Below, one piece after another: positions 11,480 to 21,698 of a stretch of 64,000 nt of DNA. Made by a program: the position numbers and the translations under genes. The stretch comes from Basidiobolus meristosporus CBS 931.73 (taxonomy: Eukaryota; Basidiobolomycota; Basidiobolomycetes; Basidiobolales; Basidiobolaceae), in the NCBI GenBank assembly GCA_002104905.1, contig MCFE01000048.1, positions 124,001 to 188,000 on the forward strand, given 5' to 3'. Every line of letters starts with the position of its first letter. Positions within the stretch are counted from its first letter, which is position 1. The notes under the pieces are model-generated. The model ran no database searches, had not been told where the DNA came from, and saw only the letters and a program-made list of their open reading frames with translations.

Positions 11480-12149
11480 TCTTGATGGCACATCTGGATT
11501 GGATCCACCCACAGGACCAAATTATTTCTCATGGGGGATGTTGCAGTACTTCTTCAAGAGCAGTGCTCAAGAAAACTCACTTGAATTTTTCAGTGACTTA
11601 TTGCAAAGACTAGCAGAAAACATACTTGACCTTGCAGTGCACACTACAGACCAGGACAAATGGAAACCAGTGAATGAACAATTGCACAAAGTTGTAGGGT
11701 TCCGGCCAAGTTCATGGAAAACAGGTATTAAAACAGAGATACTTACTGAATGGTAGGTTTTAATGGACTAGCTTGCTGAGTGTTAGGTTAAACTTAGTGT
11801 TAGTGCTAGGTATATGGACTTGTATGTGTCAGTAAAACTGGTAATTGAGGTAAAACTTAAGTTTCAACAGAAATAAATCAATTTGTATGCATGAAAATTA
11901 AGAGCATAGGTTGAGTCAGGAAGTAGGGAGTATGACAAAGAGGTAACAGCTAATCAATGTACACAAGTATAGGGGGTGGTTCAGTGCCAGGGATTAGAAA
12001 TAGAGAATTAAAAGCCACTTCTGTATAGACATGAAGAAAAATCTTGACCATGTTTTTTGTGAAATCTGGGAGCAATTTTTTTAAATGGTCTTTGCACAGT
12101 GTCCTGACAGGAGCAATACCTCTTAGTCATGGGATTTTAACTTTGTGAT
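11480..12149 (+). repeat. Copy B of the unclassified repeat, left part
   Basis: Matches copy A (8650-9340). It encodes the related C-terminal frame at 11499-11756 (FFKSSAQEN, DLLQR, DQDKWKPVN). It is cut at 12149 by the copia insertion, and the alignment to copy A resumes at 16837 after the 5-bp duplication GTGAT. Confidence 0.65.
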
Positions 12150-12499
12150 TGTTGTAAAAATTCGTATTTTCCACCTAAATATTCACCTAACTTAGTCACT
12201 TAGATCATCACCTTCAAATCCTAGAGAATACTGACCAAATTCCTTGTCGGGATTTACTTAGAATATTTTCACCAAAATACCAGGTACCCAGAACATGAAA
12301 ATTCTCAAAGTTGTCCAAACAGCCCCAAACTTTGCACACATGTTCTTGGGACCTTCCTTAACCTATTCTACGTGTTTGTAATGCCAAGACCATGTAAAAG
12401 TATAAATACTACTTTTACATTCAATAAATCATTAAGTGAAAACCACATAATCTACTTGTCCTCCCAATCACTTCCAATATCTCCAAGACTCTTACAACA
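12150..12499 (+). repeat. 5' LTR of the copia element
   Basis: 350 bp, TG...CA termini. Contains TATAAATA at 12401-12408 and AATAAA at 12423-12428, a compact promoter/polyadenylation arrangement. Confidence 0.95.
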
Positions 12500-12513
12500 G
12501 GTTATGAGCCCTG
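12500..12513 (+). promoter_or_regulatory. Primer-binding site matching the anticodon half of initiator tRNA-Met
   Basis: GGTTATGAGCCCTG directly follows the 5' LTR. Its complement, CAGGGCTCATAACC, is the anticodon stem-loop of eukaryotic initiator tRNA-Met (CAU anticodon) as I know it from yeast. Priming from an internal half-tRNA is established for Drosophila copia and yeast Ty5. The Gag ATG at 12504 lies within this site. Confidence 0.8.
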
Positions 12514-15500
12514 AGCTGTCACTCTCTGCAATGTCTACTACTGCTATTACTGGAATTTTTCCCTCTGCTGAAAAGTTGGATGGATCTAACTACCAAGTGT
12601 GGAAGGTGAAGATGAAGATGCTGCTACAAGAAAGAGGCCTTTGGGATATTGTCATGGGAGAAGAATGCCCTCCTAAAAACGTGGGAGAGGAAGCCTTGAA
12701 GTACCAGAAGAAAGAACAAAGTGCCTTTAACTGCATTTGCCTTAATGTCAAGGACAAATTGCTAATTCAATGCTCAAGAGCAAAAACGGCAAAGAATGCC
12801 TGGAAAGCATTAGAAGACACCTACCAGTCATGTTCAGCTGCCAAGAAAATGTATCTGAGAAGAAAATTCTTTACTACAAAGATGCTGCCAGGAGAAGAAA
12901 TGAAAAATCTAATTAACAGAATTACCCTGCTGGTAGATGAGATGGAATCTGTGGGCGTACCAACTACTGATGAGGATGTGATAGTTACCATCCTGAATAG
13001 CCTGACAGACGAGTTTCAGGGCCTTGTATCAGCCCTAGAGTCCAGAACTGAAGATTTGACCTTAAATTACGTATATGGAAGGCTCCTGGATGAAGAATTA
13101 AGAAAATCAAGCGCCAATAAGAAGGAAGAAGAAAATGCTTTAATAAGCAATGATAACCAACAAAGGAGGTACCCAAGACCCTACAAAGGCAACAGCAACC
13201 TATTTTGCAACTACTGCAAAAGGAAAGGACACACATCAGACCGGTGTTTCAAAAAGAGAGATTATCAGCAAAAGAAGCCTGAATATGGAAATGCTGCAAC
13301 AACTGAAGATAGACTATTCATATCTGCACTAAATATGACCACAAACAAGGATTCTCAGACGTGGTATATTGACTCTGGAGCTTCTCAACACTTTACACAC
13401 CAAAAAGAACTTTTTACCCAATATCAAGAAATTCCAATTAAGAAGGTTTTCATGGGTGACGATAGAACACTTGATGCAGTGGGAGAAGGAACTATCCAAG
13501 TAAACCTTAGAAGCAGTGAAGGAAGCCATACACTGACCTTTAAAGAAGTACTCTATGTACCAGAAATAGCCAAGAACCTACTCTCTGTAAGCAAGGCCAC
13601 AGCAGAAGGACTCAGTTTCAGTTTTGACAATTCTGGATGCAGGATCACTGATCAAAATGGTGCCCATATTGCTTCAGGCATCAGAGATCAGAATCTATAC
13701 AAGTTGACTTATATTCCATCATATCTGGAAGCCAATATAAGTAACTTAAATGAAGAAACACCAATGCTTTGGCACAGGAGATTTGGACACATCAATTTTG
13801 ATTATTTGCGTAAAATGATCAAAGATCAGCTAATTTCTGGAGTGAAAATTGATCCCCCAGCTATTTTGGAGCACTGTGAAGCCTGCATATATGGGAAACA
13901 AGCCAGACAACCGTTCAAGAGCTCTGGGTTAATCAAAACTAAGAAAAAATTAGGTCTAATTCACTCAGATCTGTGTGGACCTATGCAAAATTTATCCTTA
14001 GGCGGGATGAAGTATTTAATCACTTTTATTGATGATTATACAAGATACACATGGGTCTACTTCATGGAGAGAAAGGAAGAAGCTCTGTCTAAGCTCAGGG
14101 AGTTCAAAGCCATGGTGGAGAGAGAAACTGGTGAAAAAATCAAGAAAATACGCTCTGACAATGGTGGAGAATATACCTCAAAACTCTTCATCCACTTCTG
14201 CAAAATTCATGGGATAAAGCAAGAGACTACTGTACCATACTCCCCACAGCAAAATGGAGTAGCAGAACGAGCTAACAGATCAATAATTGATATGGCAAGA
14301 TCTATGATCCATGATCAAAAATTATCCTATGATTTTTGGGCGGAATCAGTTGCCACTGCTGTATATCTTAAAAATAGGAGTTATAACAGAATACTTCGTG
14401 ATTCTACTCCATTTGAAGCATGGTATGGATACAGACCAAGTGCAGAACATCTAAGAATATTTGGGTGTACAGCATATGCCAAAAAACTGGCCGGAAATCA
14501 GTCAAAATTTGAGCCAAAAAGTGTAAAATGCATATTTTTGGGCTACTGCAATGAGAGTAAGGCATACAGACTCTACAATACCGAAGCAAAGAAGCTGATC
14601 AAGTCCAGGGATGTGTTGTTTGATGAAAATTCAAAATTTTCACAAAAAATGACATCAGATGATGACGAAAATTTGATCTCAAGTCCACCAATTGTCAGGA
14701 TTGAATCAGAGCAAAACAATGAAAATTTTTTCACTCCAGAGGACTCTACAACCGTGGTTCAGCCAGAATCAGTGCCCAGGAATATCCCAGAAGTGATCAT
14801 TCCAGTATCAAATGCCCGGAGATCCAATCGGACAAGAAATAGCCCAAATTACTATATCAATGAGGGTACAAACTTGGCCTATGCCTATTCAGTCCATGTT
14901 GATGAACCCCAGACTGTAAAAGAGGCCCTAAATAGCCCTCAGACAAAGTTTTGGAGATCTGCAATGACTGAGGAATATCAGGCCCTGATGGAAAATCAAA
15001 CTTGGGACTTAGTCAAATTACCAATCAACCGAAAATCAATTGGATGCAGATGGGTCTTCAAGACAAAATACAAGGCTGATGGTACAATTGAAAGGTACAA
15101 AGCAAGACTTGTAGCCAAAGGATACTCTCAAACAAAAGGACTTGACTATACTGAGACCTTTGCACCGGTAGCCAAGTTTAATTCCATCAGATTAATATTG
15201 GCTATTGCAGCCAAATATAAGTTTTTTATTCATCAAATGGATGTAAAAACTGCATTTTTGAATGGAGAACTTGATGAGGACGTGTATATGGACCAGCCTG
15301 ATGGTTTTGTTGACCAAGATAACCCCCATTTGGTCTGCAAGCTTAAAAAGTCACTATATGGTCTCAAACAATCACCGAGAGCCTGGAATTGCAAGATAGA
15401 TTCTTATTTGGAATCTTTGAGTTTCAAAAGGAGTAATGCTGACTATAGTATATACTATAAGCCAGATAGAGCAAATCCAGTTCTATTAGCTCTATATGTG

Positions 15501-16475
15501 GATGATCTTATTATAGCCGCCAATACCCTAGAAACATTGGAAGAGACTAAATCCAGCCTATCTAAGGAGTTCAAGATGTCCGATCTAGGAGAACTTAGTT
15601 ACTACTTAGGGATTAAGTTCTCCATAGACAGAAGTACCCAGACTATTACCCTAAGCCAATCCAAGTATATTCAAGATATACTAAAGAAGTACAAAATGGA
15701 AGACTGCAAACCGGCAGCTACCCCAATGGAGACAAACCTTAACTTGGTCAAAACTCAACCAAATCAAGAGAGCTTGGTGCCATCTGAAAGCCCTGACTTT
15801 CCTTATCAATCTATGGTTGGCAGTCTGATGTATATCATGCTTGGAACACGTCCAGATATCTCATATTCAGTGGGAGTTGTCAGCCAACATAATCAGAATT
15901 ATGGATCTGATCATATTGCAGCAGTTAAGCGGATTTTTAGATACCTAAAAAGAACTGCTGATATCTGCTTAAGATACACTTATAAGGATTCAGAACAGGA
16001 TCTTGTGGGATACTCTGATGCTGATTGGGGACGAAATTTAGAAGACAGAAGATCCACCACAGGATATACCTTTCTTTACTGTAAAGGAGCCATTTCATGG
16101 AATTCAAGAAAGCAACCAACCGTAGCACTTTCTACTACAGAGGCAGAGTATATGGCAGCCTGTGAAGCTACAAAAGAAGCAATGTGGTTACGAAAGCTCT
16201 TTACAGATTTAGGCCTATGTCAAAAAACGCCTATTACTTTATTTCAAGATAATCAAGGATGTATACAATTAGGTAGAAATCCAACTTTTCATGCTAGAAC
16301 TAAGCACATAGATATTAGACATCATTTCATACGTGAAGCTATAGAGAATAACTTAGTTAGCTTAGTTTACTGTCCTACAGATGAAATGATTGCAGACATA
16401 TTTACAAAACCATTAGCTAGAGACAAGTTTGAATATCTTAGGTCAAAATTAGGACTAGTCAGTATGAACATTTAG
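12504..16475 (+). CDS. Copia Gag-Pol polyprotein
   Basis: From ATG 12504 the protein is 1,323 aa (a second ATG at 12531 is equally possible). The same frame extends upstream into the LTR but would lie before the expected transcript start. Gag shows the copia-type N-terminus (KLDGSNYQVWKVKM) and a CCHC knuckle CNYCKRKGHTSDRC near residue 235. The protease has DSGASQHF near 290. A GAG-pre-integrase domain (LWHRRFGH) precedes integrase, whose triad lies in IHSDLCGPM, IRSDNGGEY (about 552) and GVAERANRS (about 588). Reverse transcriptase carries RWVFKTKY and YVDDLIIA (about 998). RNase H carries GYSDADWG, STTEAEY and FQDNQGC. No stops or shifts interrupt it. It would supply all catalytic functions for copying and integrating the element. 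Confidence 0.95.
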   Translation: MSPELSLSAMSTTAITGIFPSAEKLDGSNYQVWKVKMKMLLQERGLWDIVMGEECPPKNVGEEALKYQKKEQSAFNCICLNVKDKLLIQCSRAKTAKNAWKALEDTYQSCSAAKKMYLRRKFFTTKMLPGEEMKNLINRITLLVDEMESVGVPTTDEDVIVTILNSLTDEFQGLVSALESRTEDLTLNYVYGRLLDEELRKSSANKKEEENALISNDNQQRRYPRPYKGNSNLFCNYCKRKGHTSDRCFKKRDYQQKKPEYGNAATTEDRLFISALNMTTNKDSQTWYIDSGASQHFTHQKELFTQYQEIPIKKVFMGDDRTLDAVGEGTIQVNLRSSEGSHTLTFKEVLYVPEIAKNLLSVSKATAEGLSFSFDNSGCRITDQNGAHIASGIRDQNLYKLTYIPSYLEANISNLNEETPMLWHRRFGHINFDYLRKMIKDQLISGVKIDPPAILEHCEACIYGKQARQPFKSSGLIKTKKKLGLIHSDLCGPMQNLSLGGMKYLITFIDDYTRYTWVYFMERKEEALSKLREFKAMVERETGEKIKKIRSDNGGEYTSKLFIHFCKIHGIKQETTVPYSPQQNGVAERANRSIIDMARSMIHDQKLSYDFWAESVATAVYLKNRSYNRILRDSTPFEAWYGYRPSAEHLRIFGCTAYAKKLAGNQSKFEPKSVKCIFLGYCNESKAYRLYNTEAKKLIKSRDVLFDENSKFSQKMTSDDDENLISSPPIVRIESEQNNENFFTPEDSTTVVQPESVPRNIPEVIIPVSNARRSNRTRNSPNYYINEGTNLAYAYSVHVDEPQTVKEALNSPQTKFWRSAMTEEYQALMENQTWDLVKLPINRKSIGCRWVFKTKYKADGTIERYKARLVAKGYSQTKGLDYTETFAPVAKFNSIRLILAIAAKYKFFIHQMDVKTAFLNGELDEDVYMDQPDGFVDQDNPHLVCKLKKSLYGLKQSPRAWNCKIDSYLESLSFKRSNADYSIYYKPDRANPVLLALYVDDLIIAANTLETLEETKSSLSKEFKMSDLGELSYYLGIKFSIDRSTQTITLSQSKYIQDILKKYKMEDCKPAATPMETNLNLVKTQPNQESLVPSESPDFPYQSMVGSLMYIMLGTRPDISYSVGVVSQHNQNYGSDHIAAVKRIFRYLKRTADICLRYTYKDSEQDLVGYSDADWGRNLEDRRSTTGYTFLYCKGAISWNSRKQPTVALSTTEAEYMAACEATKEAMWLRKLFTDLGLCQKTPITLFQDNQGCIQLGRNPTFHARTKHIDIRHHFIREAIENNLVSLVYCPTDEMIADIFTKPLARDKFEYLRSKLGLVSMNI

Positions 16476-16486
16476 CTGAGTGGGAG

Positions 16487-16836
16487 TGTTGTAAAAATTC
16501 GTATTTTCCACCTAAATATTCACCTAACTTAGTCACTTAGATCATCACCTTCAAATCCTAGAGAATACTGACCAAATTCCTTGTCGGGATTTACTTAGAA
16601 TATTTTCACCAAAATACCAGGTACCCAGAACATGAAAATTCTCAAAGTTGTCCAAACAGCCCCAAACTTGGCACACATGTTCTTGGGACCTTCCTTAACC
16701 TATTCTACGTGTTTGTAATGCCAAGACCATGTAAAAGTATAAATACTACTTTTACATTCAATAAATCATTAAGTGAAAACCACATAATCTACTTGTCCTC
16801 CCAATCACTTCCAATATCTCCAAGACTCTTACAACA
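16487..16836 (+). repeat. 3' LTR of the copia element
   Basis: 350 bp, near-identical to 12150-12499 (one difference seen, T versus G near 16671). Followed by the GTGAT duplication. Confidence 0.95.
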
Positions 16837-17054
16837 GTGATGACCTTTTGATGGGATCATTACAATTAGTTTTCATAGAGCAAGAGGGTAGTCAGAGACT
16901 AGGATATATCACTGCAAATAGGAGGCCAAGGAATGGTGTGCTTGGCAGGAAGCAGAAGCTGTACAATGTGATGTTTAATCATTTCAGGGTGACAGTAGAG
17001 CATTCATCTGGATTTCTAAAGAGATTCAAAATAATGGCAGATAAATATAGATGA
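16837..17054 (+). pseudogene. Copy B of the unclassified repeat, right part, with a transposase-like fragment
   Basis: The alignment with copy A resumes after the copia insertion. A short frame then reads LYNVMFNHFRVTVEHSSGFL and KRFKIMADKYR. This resembles the last catalytic block of PIF/Harbinger-type DDE transposases (R-x3-E-x-x-F/S-G-x-L-K-x-R-F), with the glutamate as putative third catalytic residue. The fragment is only about 68 codons, so the family call is tentative. The transposon block appears to end near here. Confidence 0.4.
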
Positions 17055-19672
17055 AAGTCATGTAGGAGAAAACAGCAGAACAGGTTAAATAATCAAGATA
17101 CAAATTCATGCTTGCGGCAACACCAAGTGGAATGAAACTTTCCAACCAACATGACATAGAATATATAAAATAATAAGATACATACCCTTGCAGTTTAGGA
17201 TACAGAGTGATGCAAGTCTTCAGTATGAAGTTGCTGGTTCCAATCGCCATCAAATACTTAACTCCACTATCTATGCACATAAATATCTCACTTCCCCTAG
17301 CATAGACGAATGCAATCAGTCCGAAAGATCACATATCTGGCAATGAGCAGTGTCCCATGGGGCAACAACCCAACGAGACCGAATGGTATCAAGGGGTGGT
17401 TCGTGCACAACAGAGACCGCACCACCGAAAATTCCACACAAGATGGTCCAAAGTCTTCACACAAGGAGAGAGACCGAGGTTCTATTCTTGGGATGTCCGT
17501 AGCTGAGAGGTGCAGCCCGATATTTACGTAACTCAGTACTGTAGAGTTCATTGATTGCAAACAGGCCGGTTGAATTCCAAACCCTGGGGCCAAATAAAAT
17601 CCCCGATTGCAGTTTAGCCACAAGCATTTACCAGTATGTCAAGGAGGGGATTGTTTCCTAGAAAGGTTGGTCTGCCACCGAGTCGTCATCATGATGCTCA
17701 CGGAGCCATATGGAAAGATCTTGATACGAGTTCCAGCACCACTTATCGATCGGAGTCAGTCGAAACCCATCACTGGCAACTTCACCCGAACCACCAGGAT
17801 TTTCTCCATAGCATGGTGAACGCCTGCCATCTGTAAACACGGGCTCCACGTATTCCAGATGTCATTATAACCCTTTTGGCAGTCATTTCGAGCCCTTGGC
17901 TCCCACGCATGCTAACACTGATTGGAATTACGTACACATGTACCGTTACCCTCAATACAGGTGAACCCCCAACGGTGGTCAGCCCAAGCTGATCAGTAAT
18001 GCAAGCCGAAATGAAATGCATCAATTTTTTAAGCGATTTGAGGTCAAGTCATGTAAAATTGTCTATATGACTTACACTAGTGGGAAACTAGATTACTCTT
18101 AGCAGCGATCGTCGTTTTGCCAGGGCTGCTTTGGCACTTTCAAGATCTCATCGCTGCCGAAAAATAGAGATCTGGAACCAGGGAGGTAGAATATAACGGC
18201 ATGTACCAAGTGAAGTGGTGATTCGCAAGAGCATGCGAGAGACAAAATCACCACTCAACCGCCCCTCCTAAGACTGGCTGCATGAGACCAATCCTTCTCG
18301 ATCCTATCAATGGAGCGGCGGAGAAGAGCGGTATACCTCTAGCCAATTTACTGGCAAGATCATATGAGTCACACTAGCCAAGGAGTTTTAGAGGACTGAA
18401 CGGGATAGCAAAACCGACGACCACTACGCCAATGATGCCTAACAAAGTTAGGCTGAGACCGCATTTGAGTTCGTTGCTTGGATCACCCCTAATTGCTGTT
18501 CCGCTGATTTGTAGCACGCTCATGATACCATATTGCGTAATCTCGGAACTCACTAAGCGCTGATGCACGCCAGCATGCCCTGGACGATCTAATAGGCAAT
18601 AATGGCCTTCAGGAATGTCGTTGTGGGCACTCGGATCATGCGCATGCATTCACCGACAAAACGTTTAATCCAGGACAAGGTTTAATGAAGTTGCACAGCC
18701 GATATGCAAGGGGACAAGGTCATTTGGTAGACAAAAATCGCCCATCCATTTAGTACGGAATTAGTCAGTTAATCATCAGCAATTACATCACATCTTCTTT
18801 ACGCTTACACACCTCTGCTGATCTTTGGGAAATGGAATAGTCAGGAATGTCAGGAACCAATGGTGTCTGTTGAATGTAGTGCAGGTTGTTTGTTGTGAAT
18901 GGTATACTGCACTTCCGTGTGCTATCTAGGAGCACATATTCCGCCACCACCTGCACGGCCCAAGTGGCCAAAAGACTCGGACAACTAATGGATTCTCACT
19001 AGCTTTCTATGCGAGCTATTTCGGCTTCTGTTTGTACTCTCTGAGGAAGCGGTATGGGAAGTTTTCTTCAGATGTGTAGGATTAGTCGAGTGGAAGGACA
19101 GCGATCCACTCCCAATGCAATGACCATCCATATATCTCGATCTGGGATTCGCCGCCCCTACCAAGTAACAGCTAGGATTCAATGCCGGATGTGAATACTC
19201 ACCAAGGAAGGGCCAACATTCGACGCATTATTTCCTCCATGGAACCGGACAAAGGGGATTCCTAGAGTGTATCGGACAAGCAATGCAGTCCCGTCCATAC
19301 TCCCGCATTTGCTGCCACCAAATCCTACGTTTTACTCCGCCCCACTGGAAAATGGAACTCCCCTCCTCTCTATTTCCTCGAATAGCGTTACCAGCTAAGG
19401 TATTAATTGTTCAGGTGAATCGCAGAGAATCTGTTGATCACTCTGCAAACAGTCACTACCTGTTTTATATTTCCGGTCTATTTGAATGGGTTTTCGGTGG
19501 TGCGGTCACTAACAGCATCGGCTAACGGAGCTTTATATGATCTCAACTATACATGGGATATACTATCATGACGTTGGTTCTGGCTAATCGACTGTGCGTA
19601 CAGCAACGGCAGGGAAGATGATACAATGTATGGTAATCAAAGAAACTGTGCAATAGGTCTATGGCTGGAACA
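17055..19672. other. Unresolved stretch with protein-like fragments on both strands
   Basis: I cannot assemble a gene. The minus strand at 18374-18649 reads as a C-terminal exon ending in a hydrophobic segment (LTLLGIIGVVVVGFAIPF). The plus strand at 19201-19398 reads as an exon (EGPTFDALFPPWNRTKGIPR and onward), and near 18991-19072 as a membrane-like segment (AFYASYFGFCLYSLRKRYG). The minus strand around 17300-17850 has further open fragments without starts. This may be one or two intron-rich or decaying genes. Functions are unknown. Confidence 0.25.
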
Positions 19673-21191
19673 TCACATGTGGACTGAGGTACGTAGGTGA
19701 AGGGGGAATGCTGGTGTGCCACGTCTGGTCTTGGCAACTCGAGTACCAGGAGTTCTGGGTACCTTTGCGTCAATCTTCTCTGTTTCTTCGTCGACAGCAC
19801 GAAGCCCTTCTTCGTAGACTTGAAGCAGAAGCTCATTGTCTCTAATTCCTCGAACAATATCGTCTTCTTGAACATTCATGGATACCTTCCTCAGCATCTC
19901 ACCTTTACTCTTACCAAGAATAATAAGCCCCGTGGATTCGACCATATTTGTCAAGTCAAAAAACTCCGATCGAGTGACTGGAACGAAATATTTGTGGATG
20001 TAGCAGAGTGAGATGTAACGATCATAAAGCTTCGAAGCAATTAGCCGGAGGAAACTATAGAGTTATTGGAAATTCAATATATACCGTCCCTAACGTCATC
20101 TCTGCCATCTTACTTTTACTAAAGAGCACACCGGCGAGTAAGACCAGCTTTTGTTGCAGATTTAAATCTTGAACTTTCTTCACGGAGGATGATCCTAGCA
20201 TAGAATTCACTACTCTCATCACATGCTTGATTGTCACCTTGGGCGCACTTGCTACCGTGCCAGGTTCTTTTCCGACGCTGTTCTTTTGCTCTAGCTCAAC
20301 CATCTCGATCGCTTGCCGACAGATACTCAATGCCTTTCTAAGATCACCCGCTCCTGCAGCAACTTTACGAGCACAGAGCTCTATGGCTGATAACTGCATG
20401 ATGGGCACTGACGGCTTCTTGCCCAGCCCATTCAGCTCGCTCATCGCGTCGCTACTGCAGAGCGATATCAGTCTGGTTTTGATAATGTCAATAATCTGTG
20501 ATACTCGATAGGGATTGAAATTCAATATCTGAGGCTCGCCTAGATATGATCATCAGATATTGAAACATGCATCGACTAAATATTCGAAACTTACAATTCT
20601 TCGCGCGTAATCGAGGCAAAAATCTGTCAGTCAAGTCCAATGCGTTTGCAATACCGATCAAAGCTAAATGTGCCTCCGGTAAGGTTGGCCATTCGAAAAG
20701 CTTGTACAAAACATCCTGGTCTTTTGTGAATAAGTGATCAATCTCATCTAATATAACAACGCTGGCCTGGGAGTTAGAACTGTGGGAGCTGCTGGAGCCT
20801 AAATTTATTATACTTACAACATAGTGGACCCTTGAAAAAACACCTTTTCTAAAGATTTCAAGGCATCCTTTGAACTCGCTTTGCCAGCCCCGGCCTCGTT
20901 TAGCAGTTTACTGTATATGGCTCTGGGGTCACTGATACTCATACAATTAATCTTGATGATTTCTACCTTGTGCTCAGCCTTCTCACACTCAAATTCTGTA
21001 CACAGCTGGTTCAAAAGTGCTGTTTTCCCCGTGCCTGGACTACCAGAGATATAGAGACACCCAGGGCTACTTCTAACCACGTGTTCATACCAAAAGCGCA
21101 TCAAAACCACTCGTTCTTCCTCTCTGCCTACGAGTTGGTGGGGCTTAGCTGAGCAACGAAATAGTGATTTGGCTTGCTGGTAGATAGACAT
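19673..21191 (-). CDS. CDC6: Cdc6-type replication-licensing ATPase (AAA+ and winged helix)
   Basis: Four exons: complement(19673..20029, 20085..20539, 20595..20761, 20818..21191), 450 aa. Phases close exactly, and the introns are 51, 55 and 56 bp with GT...AG ends. Cdc6 loads the MCM2-7 helicase on ORC at origins in G1. Walker A is GSPGTGKT (residues 50-57), Walker B is VVILDEID (about 126-133), followed by sensor-type GIANALDLTDRFLPRLR and CEPQILNFNPY. The C-terminus has the winged-helix pattern ending REDD-like VQEDDIVRGIRD. The N-terminus starts with YQQAKSLF and LVGREEE, so the long regulatory tail with CDK sites seen in yeast and human Cdc6 is missing. An in-frame stop precedes the ATG, so an extension would need a further upstream exon. 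Orc1 is less likely because there is no BAH domain. Confidence 0.9.
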
Positions 21192-21698
21192 GGCAATTTG
21201 AACCTTATAAGTGGTATCGCTCTATTGCATTGACATGCAATTCGGTATTTAAATAAACCCAATGCTCAATTCGAAAGCAAAACAAATGCGCACCCATCAC
21301 GTGCAGACGTATACAAAACCATAAAAGCATTCAAACAGTTCTATTTTTGAGAACGGCTCAATGCCTTGTTGATTCCAGCGTTTTACACTTTGGAGAATGA
21401 TCTCTACAAGATCTAATCCAATCTGCTGTTCCAACTGACATGCACAGTTTTTTCGTAGCAAGTAGTAGTCTTGCAAAAGATAGCATATAGACAATAGTAT
21501 CTTGAACGCATCAAATCAAAAGCCACGTAGCCTTCTACTGGAATGCAGCATGTACTTCCGGATAACTCGCCGATCAAAAGAATAGATTCAATGACGCTTT
21601 ATTATAGATGGTCGCTGGTTTTTGCTTACATAATAGACATCGATAAAGTCTGGACTGTTGATAAATTGGATCACAGATATATTTGTGAGCAATATGAT

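Larger units (their letters stand above)
12150..16836 (+). mobile_element. Intact, recently inserted Ty1/copia retrotransposon
   Basis: Two 350-bp LTRs (12150-12499 and 16487-16836), TGTTGT...ACAACA, appear to differ at a single base by eye. The 5-bp target-site duplication GTGAT is perfect (12145-12149 and 16837-16841). One uninterrupted Gag-Pol frame fills the interior. The order is Gag, protease, integrase, reverse transcriptase, RNase H, which defines Ty1/copia. A purine-rich tract (GAGTGGGAG) directly precedes the 3' LTR. All parts needed for autonomous movement appear present. Confidence 0.95.

Noticed and set aside
12372-12503. Upstream extension of the copia Gag frame into the LTR
   Set aside because: It begins at GTG and lies before or around the expected transcript start in the LTR. 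The ATG at 12504 or 12531 is more sensible.
21297-21494. Minus-strand 65-codon frame between CDC6 and the MCM-like gene
   Set aside because: It reads somewhat like protein, but the MCM-like gene already ends at 21699 with a good family match and no splice path connects it.
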